Positions 29,388 to 38,816 of a DNA stretch of 64,000 nucleotides are shown here, piece by piece. Source of the stretch: Salaquimonas pukyongi (GTDB lineage Bacteria; Pseudomonadota; Alphaproteobacteria; Rhizobiales; Rhizobiaceae); NCBI RefSeq assembly GCF_001953055.1, contig NZ_CP019044.1:3203001-3267000 (forward strand), in the 5' to 3' direction. Each line of letters opens with the position of its first letter. The first letter of the stretch is position 1. The notes beneath the pieces were generated by a model that did no database searches, was not told where the DNA came from, and worked only from the letters and a program-made list of their open reading frames with translations. Made by a program: the position numbers and the translations under genes.

Positions 29388-29968
29388 TAATTTTGGGTCT
29401 CACCGGTTCCATCGGCATGGGCAAGACCACCACGGCGCAGATGTTCCGCGACGCGGGTATTCCCGTGCACGATGCCGATGCGGCCGTGCATGAACTGTAT
29501 GCCGGCAGCGCCGCGGCGCTGATTGAAACCGCCTTTCCCGGCACCGTCAACAACGGCGTGGTTGATCGCGCCAGCCTGGGCAAGAAAGTGATCGGCAATC
29601 GGGAAGAAATGAAACGCCTTGAAGCGATCATTCATCCGCTCGTCGCTCAAATGCGCGACCGTTTCCTGCAGGAAGCTGCCGCAAGCGGTGCCAAACTGGC
29701 TGTACTGGACATTCCGCTTTTGTATGAAACCGGCGGTGAAAAATACTGCGATCATGTGGTGGTGGTCACCGCGTCTGAGGAAATACAACGTGCCAGGGTA
29801 CTCGCCCGCCCGGAAATGACCGAGGATAAGTTCCAGGCGATCCTTGAAAAACAGGTTCCCGACGCCGAAAAGAGAAAACGGGCCGACTTCATCATCGATA
29901 CCGGCCAGGGCCTTGATGCGGCAAGACGACAGGTAGCCGCCATCATCAAGCAGCTTGTTGGCCGCTGA
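29384..29968 (+). CDS. coaE: dephospho-CoA kinase
   Basis: A 194-residue P-loop kinase for the last step of coenzyme A synthesis. [17 protein letters not shown] is the P-loop, [11 protein letters not shown] the substrate region, and [11 protein letters not shown] the Walker-B-like segment. The GTG start overlaps the aroE stop (GTGA), indicating translational coupling. dnaQ follows 30 nt later. Confidence 0.96.
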   Translation: MIILGLTGSIGMGKTTTAQMFRDAGIPVHDADAAVHELYAGSAAALIETAFPGTVNNGVVDRASLGKKVIGNREEMKRLEAIIHPLVAQMRDRFLQEAAASGAKLAVLDIPLLYETGGEKYCDHVVVVTASEEIQRARVLARPEMTEDKFQAILEKQVPDAEKRKRADFIIDTGQGLDAARRQVAAIIKQLVGR

Positions 29969-29998
29969 ATCAGCCGGATTGAAACCAGGGCAGGACCG

Positions 29999-30703
29999 AT
30001 GCGCGAGATCATCTTCGATACCGAGACAACCGGTCTGAAACCGGAAGACGGTGAACGGATCATCGAAATCGGTGCGGTCGAATTCGTCAACCGCATGCCA
30101 TCCGGCCGTACGTTTCACAAATATGTAAACCCGGATGGCCGAAAGGTGGATCCGGGTGCCTTTGCAGTGCACGGCATATCCGATGGGCAACTCGCCGGCG
30201 AGCCGACCTTTGCTGAAATTGCCGGCGAATTTCTGGAATTTATTGAAGGGGCAAACCTGGTTGCCCACAATGCGCCCTTCGATATCAAGTTTCTCAATTA
30301 CGAACTGGCCCGGCTGGATCATCCCCCGATTGCGCCCGACCGCGTGGTTGACACCCTGGACATCGCCCGGCGCAAGCATCCCATGGCACAAAATTCACTC
30401 GACCGCCTGTGTGAGCGCTATGGTATCGATAATCGGCACCGCACCCTGCACGGCGCTTTGCTTGACGCCCAGCTTCTGGCAGAAGTCTATATCGAATTAC
30501 TGGGGGGCCGGCAGGTCAGCCTTGAACTGACGGTTGAATCAGAAGACCAGTCTGAAGATACCGGCCCTGCCGAAGACTTGACCCTCGCCGACTTGAAACG
30601 TCCGGCACCGCTGGCGCCGCGTTTGACGGAAAAAGACCGGTCAGCGCACCGCAAATTCGTCGAAACCCTCGGCGAAGATGCGATCTGGAACCGGTATTCG
30701 TAA
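29999..30703 (+). CDS. dnaQ: DNA polymerase III epsilon (proofreading) subunit
   Basis: A 234-residue DEDDh 3'-5' exonuclease. The Exo I motif FDTETTGL is at residues 6-13, Exo II is in LVAHNAPFDIKFLNYEL, and the Exo III His/Asp is in HGALLDAQLLAEVY. The C-terminal about 50 residues are the polymerase-binding tail. It proofreads within Pol III core. It is last in the ppsR-to-dnaQ run and convergent with secB. Confidence 0.95.
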   Translation: MREIIFDTETTGLKPEDGERIIEIGAVEFVNRMPSGRTFHKYVNPDGRKVDPGAFAVHGISDGQLAGEPTFAEIAGEFLEFIEGANLVAHNAPFDIKFLNYELARLDHPPIAPDRVVDTLDIARRKHPMAQNSLDRLCERYGIDNRHRTLHGALLDAQLLAEVYIELLGGRQVSLELTVESEDQSEDTGPAEDLTLADLKRPAPLAPRLTEKDRSAHRKFVETLGEDAIWNRYS

Positions 30704-30823
30704 AGCTGGACGGCCTTAGGCTGTATCGACTTTTAGGTTTCGGACGCGGCGCGAGACGGATTTCGCTCTGGCAAGGCGAAAAATCCATCCATTCAAACTG
30801 CTTCCAGCTAATCAAGACACGCT
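30704..30823. other. structured convergent intergenic element between dnaQ and secB
   Basis: 120 nt between converging genes. An imperfect hairpin pairs GGATTTCGC (30758-30766) with GCGAAAAATCC (30776-30786), with two extra A. The composition is unlike both neighbours, and I see no reading frame. It could be a bidirectional terminator or a dispersed intergenic repeat; no second copy was found in this window. Confidence 0.45.
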
Positions 30824-31348
30824 CTAGGCCTTCGCTTCGGGAGTTTCACCGGTTTCTTGCGCCTGGGCCATGCGCGCCTGATAAAGACGGGCAAAATCCA
30901 CCGGATCGATCATAAGCGGCGGAAAGCCGCCATTGCGGGTGGCATCCGAGACGATCTGGCGTGCAAAGGGAAAAAGAAGCCGCGGGCATTCGATCAGAAT
31001 GGCCGGGTGCTTTGCTTCATCGGGAATGTTCACAAGACGGAAAATTCCGGCATAGGAAAGGTCAACGTTAAACACCATGTCCTTGCCCTGTCCGGCCTTT
31101 GCTTCCAGATGGAGCACCACCTCGAAATCGGTTTCCGACATGGGATTGGCGTTGACGTTGATATTGATGTTGATTTCAGGCTGCTTTTCCTTTGGCAGCA
31201 GGGAATTGGGCGAGTTCGGATTTTCGAAGGAGAAGTCCTTGATATACTGTGTCAGCACACTGAGCGAAGGTGCTTCGCCATTACCCTGAACAGCAGCTTC
31301 ACCATTGCCGTTTTCGGTGTTCTTCTTGCTCGTTTCCTTCTTCGCCAT
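30824..31348 (-). CDS. secB: protein-export chaperone SecB
   Basis: A 174-residue tetrameric chaperone that holds preproteins unfolded for SecA. The family core is visible as [16 protein letters not shown], followed by [42 protein letters not shown]. The N-terminal Lys/Asn/Glu-rich extension and C-terminal acidic tail are variable parts. The ATG at 31348 is preferred; the in-frame GTG at 31438 would add 30 unconserved residues. A solo repeat end lies 130 nt upstream at 31478-31495. Confidence 0.96.
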   Translation of the reverse strand: MAKKETSKKNTENGNGEAAVQGNGEAPSLSVLTQYIKDFSFENPNSPNSLLPKEKQPEINININVNANPMSETDFEVVLHLEAKAGQGKDMVFNVDLSYAGIFRLVNIPDEAKHPAILIECPRLLFPFARQIVSDATRNGGFPPLMIDPVDFARLYQARMAQAQETGETPEAKA

Positions 31349-31477
31349 TGCGGCCCCCGGTATGTTGGTTTCTGCTTGTTTGCGGCCACCCACCGGCCGC
31401 AGAAGCCTGTTGGTCAAAATCGACCTGTGCGCTATCACGTCCTCTGGATGGAAACAAGGCGCGGCAGTCGAAACCCA

Positions 31478-31495
31478 TATGAGTTCATGACCTAA
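31478..31495. repeat. solo copy of the dnaK-linked repeat end
   Basis: TATGAGTTCATGACCTAA matches the outer end of the inverted-repeat element at 45734-46000 over 18 bases, and GTCGA lies just inside it, as in that element. On the minus strand it supplies the TAG stop codon of fxsA. No partner end is visible nearby. Confidence 0.75.
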
Positions 31496-32031
31496 GGTTT
31501 GCGCCAGGGAGAGGTTTTTTCCTCGCCGCTTCCATCCTCGACCGCTCCGTCATTTTGGCGATCGTGGGATTCATAATCCTCAGGATCAAGGTCATACACA
31601 TTATCGCGGCCGTTGCGGCTCCCATTTTGGCCTGTTTTGCCGAATTGGCCGGCAAATCCGTCCATTGACCCGGTAAAGCGGATGCGGGTTGCCGCCCAGC
31701 TCCAGATCAGATCGCGAAAAGGCGGAAAAAAGAGCAGAAAACCCAGCGAATCGGTAACGAAGCCCGGCGTCAGCAGCAAGACACCTGCCACAAGGATCAT
31801 GGCGCCGTGGCCCAATTCGCGGCCCGGCACTCGCCCGGCATTGGTTTCTTCCCGTAAACGGTTTACTATCTGGAAGCCCTGAACCCGCAGCAGGATGGAA
31901 CCGAGAATGGCGGTTGCCAATATTGCCGCGAAGGTCCAAAGCACACCTATCTGCCCGCCCACCAGGATAAACACGGCGATCTCGGCAGCAGGTATGGCAA
32001 GCAGCAAAAACGGAATCAGGGAAAATGGCAT
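31492..32031 (-). CDS. fxsA: FxsA-family membrane protein
   Basis: A 179-residue inner-membrane protein. About three hydrophobic helices lie in the first 125 residues, with [16 protein letters not shown] and [17 protein letters not shown], both FxsA hallmarks. The C-terminal third is hydrophilic and Gly/Asp/Glu-rich. FxsA was found through suppression of F-plasmid exclusion of phage T7; its normal role is unclear. The stop codon TAG is formed by the repeat end at 31478-31495, so the tail may have been altered when that sequence arrived. Confidence 0.9.
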   Translation of the reverse strand: MPFSLIPFLLLAIPAAEIAVFILVGGQIGVLWTFAAILATAILGSILLRVQGFQIVNRLREETNAGRVPGRELGHGAMILVAGVLLLTPGFVTDSLGFLLFFPPFRDLIWSWAATRIRFTGSMDGFAGQFGKTGQNGSRNGRDNVYDLDPEDYESHDRQNDGAVEDGSGEEKTSPWRKP

Positions 32032-32238
32032 GGAAAGGCTCCGGGGATTTTGACGAATTACTGCCCTTGAAAAAGGGCAAATCCGGACTAATGGTTCAAA
32101 CCGTGGCAGGTGTTGCTAACAGGCTTGCTGTTATATGGGCTTGAAGCGGCCCAATTTCACTCACTGCTTTGAATCTTCCACCACAGGGCTTATATCAGAA
32201 CAAGCCCGATGGCTCACAGGACGGGAAAGCAAACGCAC

Positions 32239-32976
32239 ATGTCCGATTTTTTCGACACAACCACCATCATTACCATCGTCATCGCGGTGTTTGTGCTATT
32301 GCGTCTGCGTTCAGTGTTGGGCCAGCGCACCGGCAATGAACGGCCGCCGTTCGAACCTTACGAAATCGACCGCCGCACCAAAAGTGCCAAGCCGGTTCGG
32401 GACAAGGCGGACGATGCCGACTCGGGCGACGGCAAGGTTGTTCCCCATCCTGCAATGAAGGACGGATCAGCTGTTGAAAGCGGCGGTGCGGCAGCCATCG
32501 ACGCTTATGCAAAACCGGGCACCAAGCTTAACAAGGGTTTGAAGGAGATTCTCCAATACGATTCCGGCTTCGATCCGCAGGGCTTTTTGTCGGGTGCCCG
32601 GATGGCTTATGAAATGATCGTGTCGGCATTTGCCGATGGTGATCGCAAAACCCTGAAGGGGCTTTTGTCCCGTGAGGTGTATGACGGGTTTGCCGAAGCT
32701 ATTTCCGATCGCGAAAGCCGCGGTGAGCAGGTGCGTTCCACTTTCGTGGGCATTGAGGAGGCTGCAATCAAGTCAGCCGGGGTCGTGAACAACGATGCCC
32801 AGGTGACGGTTTCGTTCACCAGCCAGATTATCTCGGCCACCCTCGACAAGGATGGCAATGTCATTGACGGCGATACCGATCAGGTTGCTGAAGTCCGCGA
32901 CATCTGGACCTTTGCGCGCGATGTGCGCTCCGGCGATCCGAACTGGAAGCTGGTGGCGACCGAATCTGAATTCTAG
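32239..32976 (+). CDS. Tim44-domain protein
   Basis: A 245-residue protein with a single N-terminal membrane anchor (TTTIITIVIAVFVLLRLRSVLG, residues about 7-28), a charged linker, and a C-terminal Tim44-like domain around FADGDRKTLKGLLSREVYDGFAEAI. Bacterial Tim44-like proteins are relatives of the mitochondrial import-motor scaffold; their bacterial role is not settled. The ATG at 32239 is chosen because GGGAAAG precedes it and it begins right before the anchor. It is divergent from fxsA and followed by mltA, a standard Rhizobiales order. Confidence 0.88.
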   Translation: MSDFFDTTTIITIVIAVFVLLRLRSVLGQRTGNERPPFEPYEIDRRTKSAKPVRDKADDADSGDGKVVPHPAMKDGSAVESGGAAAIDAYAKPGTKLNKGLKEILQYDSGFDPQGFLSGARMAYEMIVSAFADGDRKTLKGLLSREVYDGFAEAISDRESRGEQVRSTFVGIEEAAIKSAGVVNNDAQVTVSFTSQIISATLDKDGNVIDGDTDQVAEVRDIWTFARDVRSGDPNWKLVATESEF

Positions 32977-33052
32977 GCTTGTGACTGACGTCAAACCTTC
33001 AAAACGGGAAAAAGTCATCAGCGCCGGCATATCCGGTGGCAGGTGACCAATT

Positions 33053-34180
33053 GTGGTGACGGATCCCGTTTTCGAGCCGGTAGCATTTTCAGATATTCCC
33101 GCCTGGCAGAATGATGATCATTCAGCTGCCATGGCGGCGTTCCGGGTTTCCGCCGAGAGAATGGCGAAGCGACCCTATACGACAAAACGGTTCGGTGCCG
33201 AATCGGCCCTGCTGGCCGCAGCTGCTGCCCGCGCTTTGTCACTGAGCAATGACGAACTGCCGGGCGGTGATGCCTGCCGGGCATTTTTTGAAACCTGGTT
33301 TGCGGCCCACCGCTTGAGGCTGGATAATGCTTCTGGCCATGACTTTGACGGATTTGTAACCGGTTACTTCGAACCGGAAATCGAGGTTTCCGGTGAGTAT
33401 AGCACGCAATTCCCCGTGCCGATCCTGAAGCGTCCGCCGGATCTTGTTGAGATCGACGATACCACGCGCCCTTCCGGCCTGCCTGATGATTTCTTTTTTG
33501 CCCGCCAAACACCTGCCGGCCTGGGAGAATATTACGACAGGGCTGCCATCGAAAACGGCGCATTGAACGGCGCGGGCCTTGAAATGTACTGGTGCAAAAG
33601 CCGCATCGAGCTCTTCTTCGTGCAGATTCAGGGGTCGGCAAAACTGCGCCTGCAAGATGGCTCCCGCGAGGAGTCCATTGTGCGCATTTCCTATGACGGC
33701 AAAACCGGCCATCCCTTCACCGCCATCGGCAGGCTGTTGGTTGAGCGCGGTGAACTGGATGCTGAAAGCATCAGCATGCAGAAGATACGGGCCTGGCTGG
33801 AAACACATCCCGATCAGGCAACTGCGCTGATGCAGAAAAACCGGTCCTATATCTTTTTCAAGACGATCGATCATCCAAAACCCGATCTGGGTCCGGTTGC
33901 TGCTGCGGGCGTTCCGCTGACGCCGATGCGGAGCCTTGCGGTCGATCATCGCCTGCATACCTTCGGAACGCCGGTCTTCGTGGAAACGCGAAAACCGCTT
34001 CCAGGCGACACTGAACCGTTCTCGTCCCTGATGATCGCCCAGGACACGGGCTCAGCCATCGTCGGCCCGGCCCGGGGTGATTTGTTCATCGGATCAGGTG
34101 CCCGCGCAGGTAAAACAGCCGGTTCCATCAAGCATCCGGGCCGCTTTACCATATTGCTGCCAAAGGCTGCCTCGGGTTAA
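33053..34180 (+). CDS. mltA: membrane-bound lytic murein transglycosylase A family
   Basis: A 375-residue MltA-type transglycosylase that cleaves peptidoglycan glycan strands to 1,6-anhydro ends. The barrel signature FDGFVTGYFEPEIEVS is followed by YWCKSRIELFFVQIQGSAKL. The C-terminal 3D motif AQDTGSAIVGPARGDLFIG carries the catalytic Asp region. Start is GTG at 33053 with AGGTG upstream. Unlike E. coli MltA, no signal peptide or lipobox is visible at this start. smr follows by 10 nt. Confidence 0.92.
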   Translation: MVTDPVFEPVAFSDIPAWQNDDHSAAMAAFRVSAERMAKRPYTTKRFGAESALLAAAAARALSLSNDELPGGDACRAFFETWFAAHRLRLDNASGHDFDGFVTGYFEPEIEVSGEYSTQFPVPILKRPPDLVEIDDTTRPSGLPDDFFFARQTPAGLGEYYDRAAIENGALNGAGLEMYWCKSRIELFFVQIQGSAKLRLQDGSREESIVRISYDGKTGHPFTAIGRLLVERGELDAESISMQKIRAWLETHPDQATALMQKNRSYIFFKTIDHPKPDLGPVAAAGVPLTPMRSLAVDHRLHTFGTPVFVETRKPLPGDTEPFSSLMIAQDTGSAIVGPARGDLFIGSGARAGKTAGSIKHPGRFTILLPKAASG

Positions 34181-34190
34181 CACCGAAAGC

Positions 34191-34784
34191 ATGAAAAAAA
34201 CCGGTAACAGCGAAACAAGGCCTGCCCGCCGCAGTCTCAGCGAAGCTGAAGCGGCACTTTGGCACCAGGTGGCAAAAACCGTTACACCAAACCGCAACAG
34301 GCCGGCCGGCCCATCCGCCGCTGGCGATCTGCCGCCGGATTTAACCGCTAGCAAAAAACCGGATGTGGAAGGAACACCATCGCCAAGGGCCGTTTCGGCA
34401 CCATCCTATACGCCACTTCAATCCCGGCCCGCCCCCTCCGGCACCGGAATTGATGATCGCACCGCGCGCAAGGTTCTTAAGGGCAGGCTTGCGATCGAAG
34501 CCCGCATTGATTTGCATGGCATGACCCAGTCACAGGCGCACCACCGGCTGATTTTCTTTTTGCACCAATGCCATGGTGAGGGAAAACGCATGGTGATGGT
34601 CATTACCGGAAAGGGCCGGTTGAGCGGCGGCATCCTGCGCCAGATGGTTCCCCACTGGCTGCGCGAACCGCAATGTGCTGCCTATGTCTCGGCCTTTCGC
34701 GAAGCCCATGTTTCCCATGGCGGGGAAGGCGCGCTTTATGTCCGCCTGCGGCGAAACCAGAACCGGGGAAGGAACGGATCATGA
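34191..34784 (+). CDS. Smr-domain protein
   Basis: A 197-residue protein. A Pro/Ser-rich N-terminal half leads into a C-terminal Smr (MutS2-related) domain with EARIDLHGMTQSQAH and MVITGKGRLSGGIL, the DLHG and TGKG motifs of the small MutS-related nuclease fold. Members nick DNA or cleave RNA, including at stalled ribosomes. The ATG at 34191 is used; the longer frame overlaps mltA. Its stop overlaps the next start (ATGA), coupling it to the XRE gene. Confidence 0.9.
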   Translation: MKKTGNSETRPARRSLSEAEAALWHQVAKTVTPNRNRPAGPSAAGDLPPDLTASKKPDVEGTPSPRAVSAPSYTPLQSRPAPSGTGIDDRTARKVLKGRLAIEARIDLHGMTQSQAHHRLIFFLHQCHGEGKRMVMVITGKGRLSGGILRQMVPHWLREPQCAAYVSAFREAHVSHGGEGALYVRLRRNQNRGRNGS

Positions 34785-35149
34785 CGCCGTTCGGCAGAAG
34801 GGTCCGAGAGCTGCGTGCAGAACGCAGCATTACCCAAAAGCAGATGGCGGCAGATCTGGGCGTTTCGGCGGCCTATCTTTCCGCGCTTGAAAAGGGCTAC
34901 CGGGGCGCGCCGAGCTGGCAGTTCGTCCAGCGCATCATCACCTATTTCAACATCATCTGGGACGATGCAGAAGAACTGCAGACGCTGGCCCGCACCTCCC
35001 ATCCGCGCGTCATGGTCGATACTGCCGGCCTGTCGCCCGAAGCGACGGAACTGGCAAATCTTCTGGCTGCCTGCATCGGGGAACTCGGCCAGAAGGATAT
35101 TCTGGCAATCATCCATGAAGTCCGCTCAAGGGCCAGCCGCGGCAAGTAA
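34781..35149 (+). CDS. XRE-family transcriptional regulator
   Basis: A 122-residue protein with an N-terminal Cro/C1-type helix-turn-helix, RELRAERSITQKQMAADLGVSAAYLSALEKG (residues about 9-40), and a short C-terminal helical part. The ATG overlaps the smr stop by four bases and has GGAAGGA upstream. Its target genes are unknown. It is convergent with the DUF1402-type gene, with 14 nt between stops. Confidence 0.85.
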   Translation: MTPFGRRVRELRAERSITQKQMAADLGVSAAYLSALEKGYRGAPSWQFVQRIITYFNIIWDDAEELQTLARTSHPRVMVDTAGLSPEATELANLLAACIGELGQKDILAIIHEVRSRASRGK

Positions 35150-35163
35150 CCTGCCGATACAAC

Positions 35164-36126
35164 CTACTGGACCAGCGGAAGCAGTTCGTTGAGCTTGTCA
35201 TTGACGAGCCAGCCGTAATAGTTCTCTTCCGGCATGACGGAAGGGTCGGTTTTTCGTTTTTCCGCCAGCGTTCTTGCCCGGTCCACCACATCGCCGAGAT
35301 TATATAGCGTTGCCGTCAAACCGGGGTTTCCGGAAATATCGACGCCCGCATGATCGCGATAGGCGTCGATCGCGATTTTCAGAACCGCGGCCATATAGTC
35401 GAGTGTCGAATCAGGCGCCATGATCGCCGCATAAACCTCCGGCGCATTGTCGGGGTTGAGTTTCTTCCGCCTGGTTACCTCAGCCACCATATCGGTTGCC
35501 CGCAAGGCTGTCAGGGGATTGAGCTGGCCCAGCCCGAAAGTCTGGCCGGCATAAAGCGGCTGAAAAAACACTTTGCTGAAGCGGTCGTTTGGAAACCGGG
35601 TGCCGCCAATGGTTTTTCCGGCAAATTCGGTCTGCCATACTTCCTCGCGGCAGTTCCACAGTTCATAACTGCCGGTAATGCCCGAACAGCGGGAAAATTG
35701 CGGGCGCTGGACGAAATCGCTGACGGCTTCACCCTCGAACTGGAACTGAATGGCAGATTTCAGATAGGACGCCGCCTTGACGAAATAGGTTTGAAAATAG
35801 TCGAGCGCATCGACATTGTAGGTGTGCTCGCCGACCAGCGCGCCGACGATGTGAATCGGATCGATACCGAACCTGGCAGCGGATTTCTCGATCTGCCTGC
35901 GCAATTTCCGGTCGGATGCGATCAGATCGCGAATCTTGCGGTATTTTTCCTCAAAACTGCCTTTGGTGGCCCGGGTACGCGAAATCGAACCGCTGGGAAT
36001 GGGCGGTTGCACAACATTCCGGTTTCCAGGTGGCGCGGGAACGGCAGCCGCCACGGCCGGGCCCTGCCACAGGACGAACACCGCAAGAAATACAGCAAGA
36101 AACGGCGAAATGCCCAAACGAAACAT
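35164..36126 (-). CDS. DUF1402-type secreted protein
   Basis: A 320-residue exported protein. A signal peptide (GISPFLAVFLAVFVLWQGPAV, then AAAVPAPP) is followed by FGIDPIHIVGALVGEHTYN and GQTFGLGQLNPLTALRATD. The latter resembles the substrate-groove segments of lysozyme-fold transglycosylases (a Glu in GEHTYN, GLGQLNP). I recall this as the DUF1402 family typical of Rhizobiales. A peptidoglycan role is an inference. The ATG at 36126 starts right at the signal peptide; an upstream ATG at 36159 adds 11 residues. hslU lies 116 nt upstream, same strand. Confidence 0.75.
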   Translation of the reverse strand: MFRLGISPFLAVFLAVFVLWQGPAVAAAVPAPPGNRNVVQPPIPSGSISRTRATKGSFEEKYRKIRDLIASDRKLRRQIEKSAARFGIDPIHIVGALVGEHTYNVDALDYFQTYFVKAASYLKSAIQFQFEGEAVSDFVQRPQFSRCSGITGSYELWNCREEVWQTEFAGKTIGGTRFPNDRFSKVFFQPLYAGQTFGLGQLNPLTALRATDMVAEVTRRKKLNPDNAPEVYAAIMAPDSTLDYMAAVLKIAIDAYRDHAGVDISGNPGLTATLYNLGDVVDRARTLAEKRKTDPSVMPEENYYGWLVNDKLNELLPLVQ

Positions 36127-36242
36127 TGGCAAGGGGTCCAAAAAGCGTATCGAAAACAAGCCTTAGCAAGCATCAAGCGCCGGAGTCGAGGCTCCATAAC
36201 GGCCCGCGCCGGAAATCGGCGGTGCCAGCCAGCGTTTCCGGC

Positions 36243-37553
36243 TCAAAGAATATACCTGCTCAGATCGGTATCGCCTGCGATATCCTTCAACTGGTCTTTC
36301 ACATATTTGGCGTCGACCTTGTAGCTGTCGCCGCTTTTTTCCGGTGCGTTGAAGGAGATGTCGTCGAGAACACGCTCCATCACGGTTTGCAGCCGTCTTG
36401 CCCCGATGTTTTCTATCGACGCGTTGAGATCGACGGCGATTTCCGCGAGGGCATCAATCGCATCCTCCGTGAATTCAAGTTCCACCTCTTCAGTGCCCAT
36501 CAGCGCTATATACTGCTTGATCAGGCTTGCTTCCGGCTCGACCAGAATGCGTTTGAAATCATCCTTGTTGAGTGCCCTCAATTCAACGCGGATGGGCAAT
36601 CGCCCCTGCAGTTCGGGCAACAGATCGGAGGGCTTTGCCACGTGAAAGGCTCCCGAGGCGATGAAGAGAATGTGGTCGGTTTTCACCGCACCATATTTGG
36701 TCGCCACCGTCGTTCCCTCCACCAGCGGCAGTAGGTCGCGTTGCACCCCTTCGCGTGAAACGCCGCCGGAAACCCGGCTTTCGCCGACAGCGATCTTGTC
36801 GATTTCGTCGAGGAACACGATCCCGTTGTTTTCCACCATCTGAACCGCTTCACTGGCGACCTGCTCCTGGTCGAGCATCTTGTCGGATTCCTCTTCAACC
36901 AGGATTTCATAGGATTCGGCTACCGTTGTTTTCCGTTTCTTGGTGCGTCCGCCGAAGGCTTTTCCCATCAGGTCATTGAGGTTGAGAACGCCGATCTGCC
37001 CGCCGGGCATGCCTGGAATATCCATTCCCGGGCCGAGCGGATTGGATGTGTCCGCCACATCGATCTCGATCTCCTTGTCGTCAAGCTCACCGTCACGCAG
37101 TTTCTTGCGAAAGGAATCGCGGGTGGCCGGACTGGCATTCGAACCGACCAGCGCGTCCAGTACCCGTTCCTCGGCGGCAAGATGCGCCCGTGCCTTCACC
37201 TCTTCGCGCTTCTGCTCCTTGATAAGCTGAATGCCGACCTCGATCAGATCCCGGATGATCTGTTCAACGTCCCGCCCCACATAGCCGACCTCGGTAAACT
37301 TGGTTGCCTCCACCTTGATGAAGGGCGCATTCGCAAGCCTGGCAAGCCGCCGCGATATCTCCGTCTTGCCAACGCCCGTCGGCCCGATCATCAGAATGTT
37401 CTTGGGCAATACCTCTTCGCGCAAGGCACCTTCAAGCTGCTGGCGCCGCCAGCGGTTGCGAAGCGCAATGGCAACCGCACGCTTTGCATCTTTCTGGCCG
37501 ATGATGTGCCGGTCGAGTTCGGAGACAATCTCGCGCGGGGAAAAATTGGTCAT
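36243..37553 (-). CDS. hslU: HslU, ATPase subunit of the HslUV protease
   Basis: A 436-residue AAA+ unfoldase. The start [20 protein letters not shown] matches the family. Walker A GPTGVGKT lies near residue 58, Walker B is [13 protein letters not shown], and sensor-2 and C-terminal DLSRYIL (which docks into HslV) are present. The I domain lies between the Walkers. AGGTAG precedes the ATG at 37553. A GNAT gene separates it from hslV on the same strand. Confidence 0.97.
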   Translation of the reverse strand: MTNFSPREIVSELDRHIIGQKDAKRAVAIALRNRWRRQQLEGALREEVLPKNILMIGPTGVGKTEISRRLARLANAPFIKVEATKFTEVGYVGRDVEQIIRDLIEVGIQLIKEQKREEVKARAHLAAEERVLDALVGSNASPATRDSFRKKLRDGELDDKEIEIDVADTSNPLGPGMDIPGMPGGQIGVLNLNDLMGKAFGGRTKKRKTTVAESYEILVEEESDKMLDQEQVASEAVQMVENNGIVFLDEIDKIAVGESRVSGGVSREGVQRDLLPLVEGTTVATKYGAVKTDHILFIASGAFHVAKPSDLLPELQGRLPIRVELRALNKDDFKRILVEPEASLIKQYIALMGTEEVELEFTEDAIDALAEIAVDLNASIENIGARRLQTVMERVLDDISFNAPEKSGDSYKVDAKYVKDQLKDIAGDTDLSRYIL

Positions 37554-37583
37554 AAATCTACCTGTCAAAAATTGCGGAGTGGT

Positions 37584-38141
37584 TCAAAATGCTTGGCATG
37601 TGCCATGGCTTCCATCGATCCGGTATTCCATAAGGTGCACACTTGGGAAGCTGTCTGCCAGACCGGGAATGGGTTCAAATCCGGCCTTTTCATAAGCTCG
37701 GATCGCACGCCTGTTTCCCGGGTCGGGATCGATGATGATGCGTGTATGCCCCTGCTGCACAAGTTGCTCTGCAAATGTGGAAAGCACGAGGCTGCCGATG
37801 CCTTTGGAAAGATCACGCTCACTGCCTATGGAAAGGTCGATGCCGATGGTATTCGCTTCCAATGACATCACCCAGGGCTCCTGTGTTTTCCATGGCTCGC
37901 ACTGACTGTCGCCGATGAACCAGTATTGAATGTAACCGGTGTCAGTGCCATCGACAGAAAATATGTATGGCCGTGTACTGTCGCGGCCTTCGACCATATC
38001 CCGGATGTATTGAAGCTCGATATCGGGATCACCCCACCATTCGCGCCAATGGTCCTGGCGCATCCAGGAGGAAAGCAGGTCATGGTCCGCCTCTGTTACC
38101 GGGCGGAAGTGAATGCTTACAGCTCGCTTTGCCGGGACCAT
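37584..38141 (-). CDS. GNAT-family N-acetyltransferase
   Basis: A 185-residue acetyltransferase resembling the AAC(6')/RimJ-like group. An N-terminal FRPVTEADHDLLSSWM and DHWREWW precede the acetyl-CoA site around DLSKGIGSLVLSTFAEQL and DPDPGNRRAIRAYEKAGF. The substrate is unknown; similarity to aminoglycoside acetyltransferases alone does not imply resistance. The gene is inserted between hslV and hslU, 3 nt after hslV, so it is very likely co-transcribed with the protease. Confidence 0.85.
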   Translation of the reverse strand: MVPAKRAVSIHFRPVTEADHDLLSSWMRQDHWREWWGDPDIELQYIRDMVEGRDSTRPYIFSVDGTDTGYIQYWFIGDSQCEPWKTQEPWVMSLEANTIGIDLSIGSERDLSKGIGSLVLSTFAEQLVQQGHTRIIIDPDPGNRRAIRAYEKAGFEPIPGLADSFPSVHLMEYRIDGSHGTCQAF

Positions 38142-38144
38142 CGG

Positions 38145-38708
38145 TCAGCTCGCCGCGTCCATGCTTTCAACGACCAGATTGTCGTTGGTGTAGATGCAGA
38201 TGCTGGCGGCGATCTCCATTGCCTTGCGGGCAATGGCTTCTGCTTCAAGTTTTGAATCGGAGAGTGCACGGGCGGCGGCAAGCGCATAATTTCCGCCGGA
38301 ACCGATTGCCATGATACCGCCTTCGGGCTCCAGCACATCGCCATTGCCGGTAACGCAAAGGGTAGTGTCCCTGTCGGCGACCAGCATCATGGCTTCCAGA
38401 TTGCGCAGATACTTGTCCGTACGCCAGTCCTTGGCAAGTTCCACACAGGCCCGCATCAGCTGGTCCGGATATTGCTCTAGCTTTTTTTCAAGCCTGTCGA
38501 GCAGGGTGAAGGCATCGGCGGTTGCTCCGGCAAATCCGGTCAGCACCTGTCCGTCCTTGCCGATCCTGCGAACCTTGCGGGCATTACCCTTGATGACGGT
38601 GTTGCCGAGACTAACCTGTCCGTCACCGGCGATCACCACCTTGCCGCCCTTTCTGACGGTGACGATGGTGGTGCCGTAAATGGTTTCGGGGCGGTGGTTT
38701 TCGATCAT
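38145..38708 (-). CDS. hslV: HslV, peptidase subunit of the HslUV protease
   Basis: A 187-residue proteasome-like peptidase. A 12-residue propeptide ending YG is cleaved to expose the nucleophile Thr13 in [41 protein letters not shown] and [15 protein letters not shown] are further family motifs. GGAGAG precedes the ATG. It is the first gene of hslV-GNAT-hslU and is divergent from hisB. Confidence 0.97.
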   Translation of the reverse strand: MIENHRPETIYGTTIVTVRKGGKVVIAGDGQVSLGNTVIKGNARKVRRIGKDGQVLTGFAGATADAFTLLDRLEKKLEQYPDQLMRACVELAKDWRTDKYLRNLEAMMLVADRDTTLCVTGNGDVLEPEGGIMAIGSGGNYALAAARALSDSKLEAEAIARKAMEIAASICIYTNDNLVVESMDAAS

Positions 38709-38816
38709 GCTTTCTCTCCGGTGTCGCCCTTATGTATGTGTTTTGGTTGGGGTTGCAACCTGATGATCGAAGCTCCCCGTTATGGCTTTCGTAAGATTGC
38801 GATGGTATAGCCGCCC

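Noticed and set aside
35350-36324. 324-codon rightward frame opposite the DUF1402-type gene
   Set aside because: The opposing frame has a signal peptide and family segments; this one has no motif and no ribosome site.
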